Shown here: positions 61,335 to 64,000 of the stretch, one piece after another
Layout: each line of letters starts with the position of its first letter
How positions within the stretch are numbered: the first letter of the stretch is position 1
NCBI GenBank assembly: GCA_002395225.1
Contig: DGWH01000134.1
Span: forward strand, 105,846 to 169,845
Source of the DNA: Christensenella sp. UBA4263
Lineage (GTDB): Bacteria; Bacillota; Clostridia; Christensenellales; Aristaeellaceae
Direction: 5' to 3'
DNA: 64,000 nucleotides
Program-made: the position numbers and the translations under genes
Notes under the pieces: generated by a model
Told to the model about the DNA's origin: nothing
What the model saw: only the letters and a program-made list of their open reading frames with translations
The model's database searches: none

Positions 61335-61366
61335 ACACCGAAGAATGACAGGAGAGGAGATCAGGT

Positions 61367-62671
61367 ATGCCGCAGAAAATTGTGGAGGTAGCCCCTCATT
61401 CTCTTGCGTCAAAAGCCGGGCTAAAGGCCGGTGAAACGCTGATCAGCATCGGAGAGGTTCCCGTGCTGGATCTGGTCGATTATCAGTATCTGACGGCAAG
61501 ACCGCATCTGTCCATCCGGGTAGAGGGCGTGGACGGAACGCGGCGTCAGGTGGTGATCGACAAAAAGACAGAGGCGCCCCTTGGCCTGACACTGGAGTCC
61601 TCCCTGATGAGTCACCCGAGGACCTGTGCCAATCACTGCATCTTCTGTTTTATTGAGCAGATGCCGCCGGCGATGCGGGAGTCTCTGTATATCCGGGATG
61701 ATGACTGGCGCCTTTCGCTGATGGCCGGAAACTTTGTGACCCTGACGAATCTCCCCCGGATTGAGATGGACCGAATCATTGAGCGCCATGCCAGTCCGCT
61801 CTACATCTCCGTACACACGACAAACGGAGAACTGAGAAAGAAGATGCTCCATCACGTTCATGCGGACAGAATCATGGAGCATCTGAAGCGGTTTGCGGAT
61901 AACGGAATCAGTTTTCACTGCCAGATCGTTCTCTGTCCCGGAATCAACGACGGGGATGAACTGCGCAGAACCCTTTCCGATCTGACCGGATTCATGCCCC
62001 ACGCACTCAGCGCGGCGCTGGTGCCGGTGGGACTGACCAAATACAGGGAACACCTTTTCCCGCTGAGGCCGTATACCCGGGAGGAAGCGGCCAATGTCAT
62101 CCGGATTGCGGACGAGGTCCGGACAGAGATGCTGAGACAGCACGGCACCCGTTTTGTTTTCCCTTCTGACGAGTTTTATCAGATTGCCGGCTTTCCCATT
62201 CCGCCGGATGAGGCCTATGAGGATTATCCGCAGTACGAAAACGGCGTGGGGCTGCTGAGACGGTTTGAAACCGAGTTCCGGACGGCGTATCGCCTGGACC
62301 CGGACGGGAGCTGCAGAGCCAGAAAGGTGATTGTGGCAACCGGGACATCGGCTGCCCCGTTCATGGAAAAACTGATTTCCGCCTGCCCGTTTCCCGGCGT
62401 TGAAATTACCGTTCAGGCGGTGATCAACCGTTTCTTCGGTGAGACCGTTACCGTCGCCGGTCTTTTAACCGGCAGAGATCTGCTTGAACAGCTTTCCGGC
62501 AAACAGGCGGATGAAATACTGATTACTGAAAATATGCTGCGCAAGGGTGACGATGTTTTCCTGGATGATATGACACTCAGCGAATTACAGGAACGTCTGG
62601 GCATTCCTGTGATCCCCGTCCCCAATGACGGCGGAGATCTGCTTTATGCCCTGCGCGGAACGGAGGAATAA
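61367..62671 (+). CDS. DUF512 protein with PDZ-like and radical-SAM-like domains
   Basis: A 434-residue cytoplasmic protein conserved next to der in many Clostridia. Residues 1-60 form a PDZ-like domain (ASKAGLKAGETLISI). Cys87, Cys91 and Cys94 in RTCANHCIFCF match the CX3CX2C iron-sulfur motif of radical SAM enzymes. The DUF512 C-terminal region has VATGTSAAPFM and the ITENMLRKGDDVFLDDMT segment. The biochemical role is not established. GGAGAGGAG precedes the start and der follows after six bases. Confidence 0.9.
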   Translation: MPQKIVEVAPHSLASKAGLKAGETLISIGEVPVLDLVDYQYLTARPHLSIRVEGVDGTRRQVVIDKKTEAPLGLTLESSLMSHPRTCANHCIFCFIEQMPPAMRESLYIRDDDWRLSLMAGNFVTLTNLPRIEMDRIIERHASPLYISVHTTNGELRKKMLHHVHADRIMEHLKRFADNGISFHCQIVLCPGINDGDELRRTLSDLTGFMPHALSAALVPVGLTKYREHLFPLRPYTREEAANVIRIADEVRTEMLRQHGTRFVFPSDEFYQIAGFPIPPDEAYEDYPQYENGVGLLRRFETEFRTAYRLDPDGSCRARKVIVATGTSAAPFMEKLISACPFPGVEITVQAVINRFFGETVTVAGLLTGRDLLEQLSGKQADEILITENMLRKGDDVFLDDMTLSELQERLGIPVIPVPNDGGDLLYALRGTEE

Positions 62672-62677
62672 CACATT

Positions 62678-64000
62678 ATGGCAAAACCCCTTGTTGCGGT
62701 CGTCGGACGGCCGAACGTTGGCAAATCGACTTTTTTTAACCGGATCAGCGGACACCGCATATCGATTGTCGAGGACACCCCCGGCGTGACGCGTGACCGG
62801 ATCTATGCGGACAGTGAATGGCTGGGACACGGGTTTACGCTGATTGATACCGGCGGAATCGACACCCATTCGGATGATGTTTTTCTGAAAGAAATGCGTC
62901 ATCAGGCGCAGATTGCCATCGATACCTGTGATGTCATCCTGTTTTTTGTGGACGGACGGACGGGACTGACGGCGGATGATGAGGATGTGGCCACGCTGCT
63001 GAGACGGAGCAGCAAGCCGGTCATTCTGGTCGTCAATAAAATCGATTCAATGGCTCAGCAGGACAGCATTTATGAGTTTTATTCGCTGGGACTTGGCGAT
63101 CCGTACGGGATTTCCTCGACGAATATGACAGGGCTTGGCGATCTGCTGGATGCGCTGATTGAGCATTTCCCGGAGAGTGAGGAAAATGACGAGGCGGATG
63201 AGACCGTCAGCATTGCAGTGGTCGGGCGGCCCAATGTGGGCAAATCCAGTCTCGTCAACCGGCTGCTGGGCCAGGAGCGGACAATGGTATCCGACATTGC
63301 CGGAACGACCAGGGACGCGATTGATGCTCCCCTTACCTGGAACGGACATCGCTTTACGCTCATTGATACCGCCGGAATCCGGCGCAAGCGGGCCATTGAG
63401 GATGAATCCATTGAACGTTACAGCATTATCCGTTCACTGGCGGCCATCCGGCGGTGCGATACCGCGCTCCTCCTGATTGATGCGCGGGACGGGGTCACGG
63501 AACAGGATACAAAGATCGGCGGATACATTCATGAAGAAGGAAAAGCCTGTGTGATTGTGGTCAACAAATGGGATGCCATTGAAAAAGACACCAATACCAT
63601 GGAAACGTTCCGCAAACAGATTCTGAATGATCTCAAGTTTATGGATTATGTTCCGGTCCTCTTCATTTCTGCATTGACCGGTCAGCGGGTGGATAAGGTG
63701 CTTGAGAAAGTTCTTGAGGTGCATGAGCAGGCGCAGAGGCGGATTACCACCGGTCTTCTGAATGATGTGCTGGCCGACATCACCGGGGCACTTCAGCCGC
63801 CGACCGTGATGGGCAAAAAGCTGAAAATCTACTATGCCACACAGCAGAGTGTCGCCCCTCCCACATTTGTACTGTTTGTCAACGATGAAAAGCTGATGCA
63901 CTTCTCCTATCAGCGGTACATTGAGAATGCATTTCGGAAAACCTTTGGTTTTGAGGGAACTCCTCTGCGCTTTATTCTCCGTCAAAAAGAAAGGACCGAT
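62678..64000 (+). CDS. der: Ribosome-assembly GTPase Der (EngA), 3' end cut by the window
   Basis: 441 codons are visible and the frame is open to the last base, so only a few residues are missing. It contains two tandem GTPase domains, each starting with GRPNVGKS (residues about 10 and 183), with switch motifs DTGG and DTAG and NKxD motifs NKID and NKWD, followed by the C-terminal KH-like domain (LKIYYATQQSVAPPTF). Der helps mature the 50S subunit and is essential in most bacteria. Translated directly after DUF512 (GGAGG 11 bases upstream). Confidence 0.97.
   Translation, partial: MAKPLVAVVGRPNVGKSTFFNRISGHRISIVEDTPGVTRDRIYADSEWLGHGFTLIDTGGIDTHSDDVFLKEMRHQAQIAIDTCDVILFFVDGRTGLTADDEDVATLLRRSSKPVILVVNKIDSMAQQDSIYEFYSLGLGDPYGISSTNMTGLGDLLDALIEHFPESEENDEADETVSIAVVGRPNVGKSSLVNRLLGQERTMVSDIAGTTRDAIDAPLTWNGHRFTLIDTAGIRRKRAIEDESIERYSIIRSLAAIRRCDTALLLIDARDGVTEQDTKIGGYIHEEGKACVIVVNKWDAIEKDTNTMETFRKQILNDLKFMDYVPVLFISALTGQRVDKVLEKVLEVHEQAQRRITTGLLNDVLADITGALQPPTVMGKKLKIYYATQQSVAPPTFVLFVNDEKLMHFSYQRYIENAFRKTFGFEGTPLRFILRQKERTD

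Overview
The window looks like the chromosome of a low-to-mid GC, strictly anaerobic, carbohydrate-fermenting member of the Bacillota (Clostridia), most likely from gut or rumen. The grounds are strong AGGAGG-type ribosome binding sites, clean vegetative sigma promoters (TTGACA-17-TATAAT), an AddAB recombination nuclease, a rubrerythrin, an aminopeptidase C, NHLP-type peptide export ABC transporters, and enzymes for mannan, galactan and pectin fragments. I cannot name a species. There is no rRNA, CRISPR array, transposase or prophage. The last gene (der) runs off the right edge.

Layout. 0-5 kb: a C26 amidase, a three-gene amino acid ABC importer and a GH105 pectin-fragment hydrolase. 5-10.8 kb: a compact export operon made of a miniature HlyD-like adaptor, a C39 peptidase-ABC exporter (PCAT), a second ABC exporter, a 64-residue leader-like peptide ending in a LADEDLANLSAAG motif, and an ECF sigma factor overlapping the peptide gene by four bases. 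10.8-19.8 kb: an Est1E-like esterase, a TPR protein, a GH42 beta-galactosidase, a MATE pump, two sugar kinases (PfkB and NahK-like), tRNA-Arg(CCG) and a DUF308 membrane protein. 19.8-25.3 kb: a TldD/TldE pair separated by palindromic repeats, a Nudix hydrolase, a copper chaperone-like protein and aminopeptidase C. 25.3-35 kb: addB, addA and two CNNM/CBS transporters. 35-42 kb: a secreted metallo-beta-lactamase-fold protein, a GT-C-like membrane protein, an MFS sugar transporter, a GDPD and a peptidoglycan-binding protein.

42-52 kb: an unfamiliar HTH protein facing a 22-bp palindrome, a secreted YbjN/SH3-like protein, an ECF sigma/anti-sigma pair with its own ECF-type promoter, a manganese (yybP-ykoY) riboswitch placed before a glycine-rich small membrane protein, rubrerythrin, an SGNH protein lacking its catalytic serine, a second MATE pump and an 84-bp repeat array. 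52-58.7 kb: an AAA ATPase and a mannan cluster (mannosylglucose phosphorylase, cellobiose 2-epimerase, CE2 esterase and, divergently, a GH36 alpha-galactosidase). 58.7-64 kb: a phosphoesterase, an M48 protease, a 53-residue membrane protein, a DUF512 protein and der.

The most interesting points are two. The export operon couples a cleavable-looking peptide to a sigma factor, with no other anti-sigma gene nearby. The manganese riboswitch, with a complete promoter-aptamer-terminator architecture, controls a glycine-rich protein of unknown function instead of a recognised manganese exporter.
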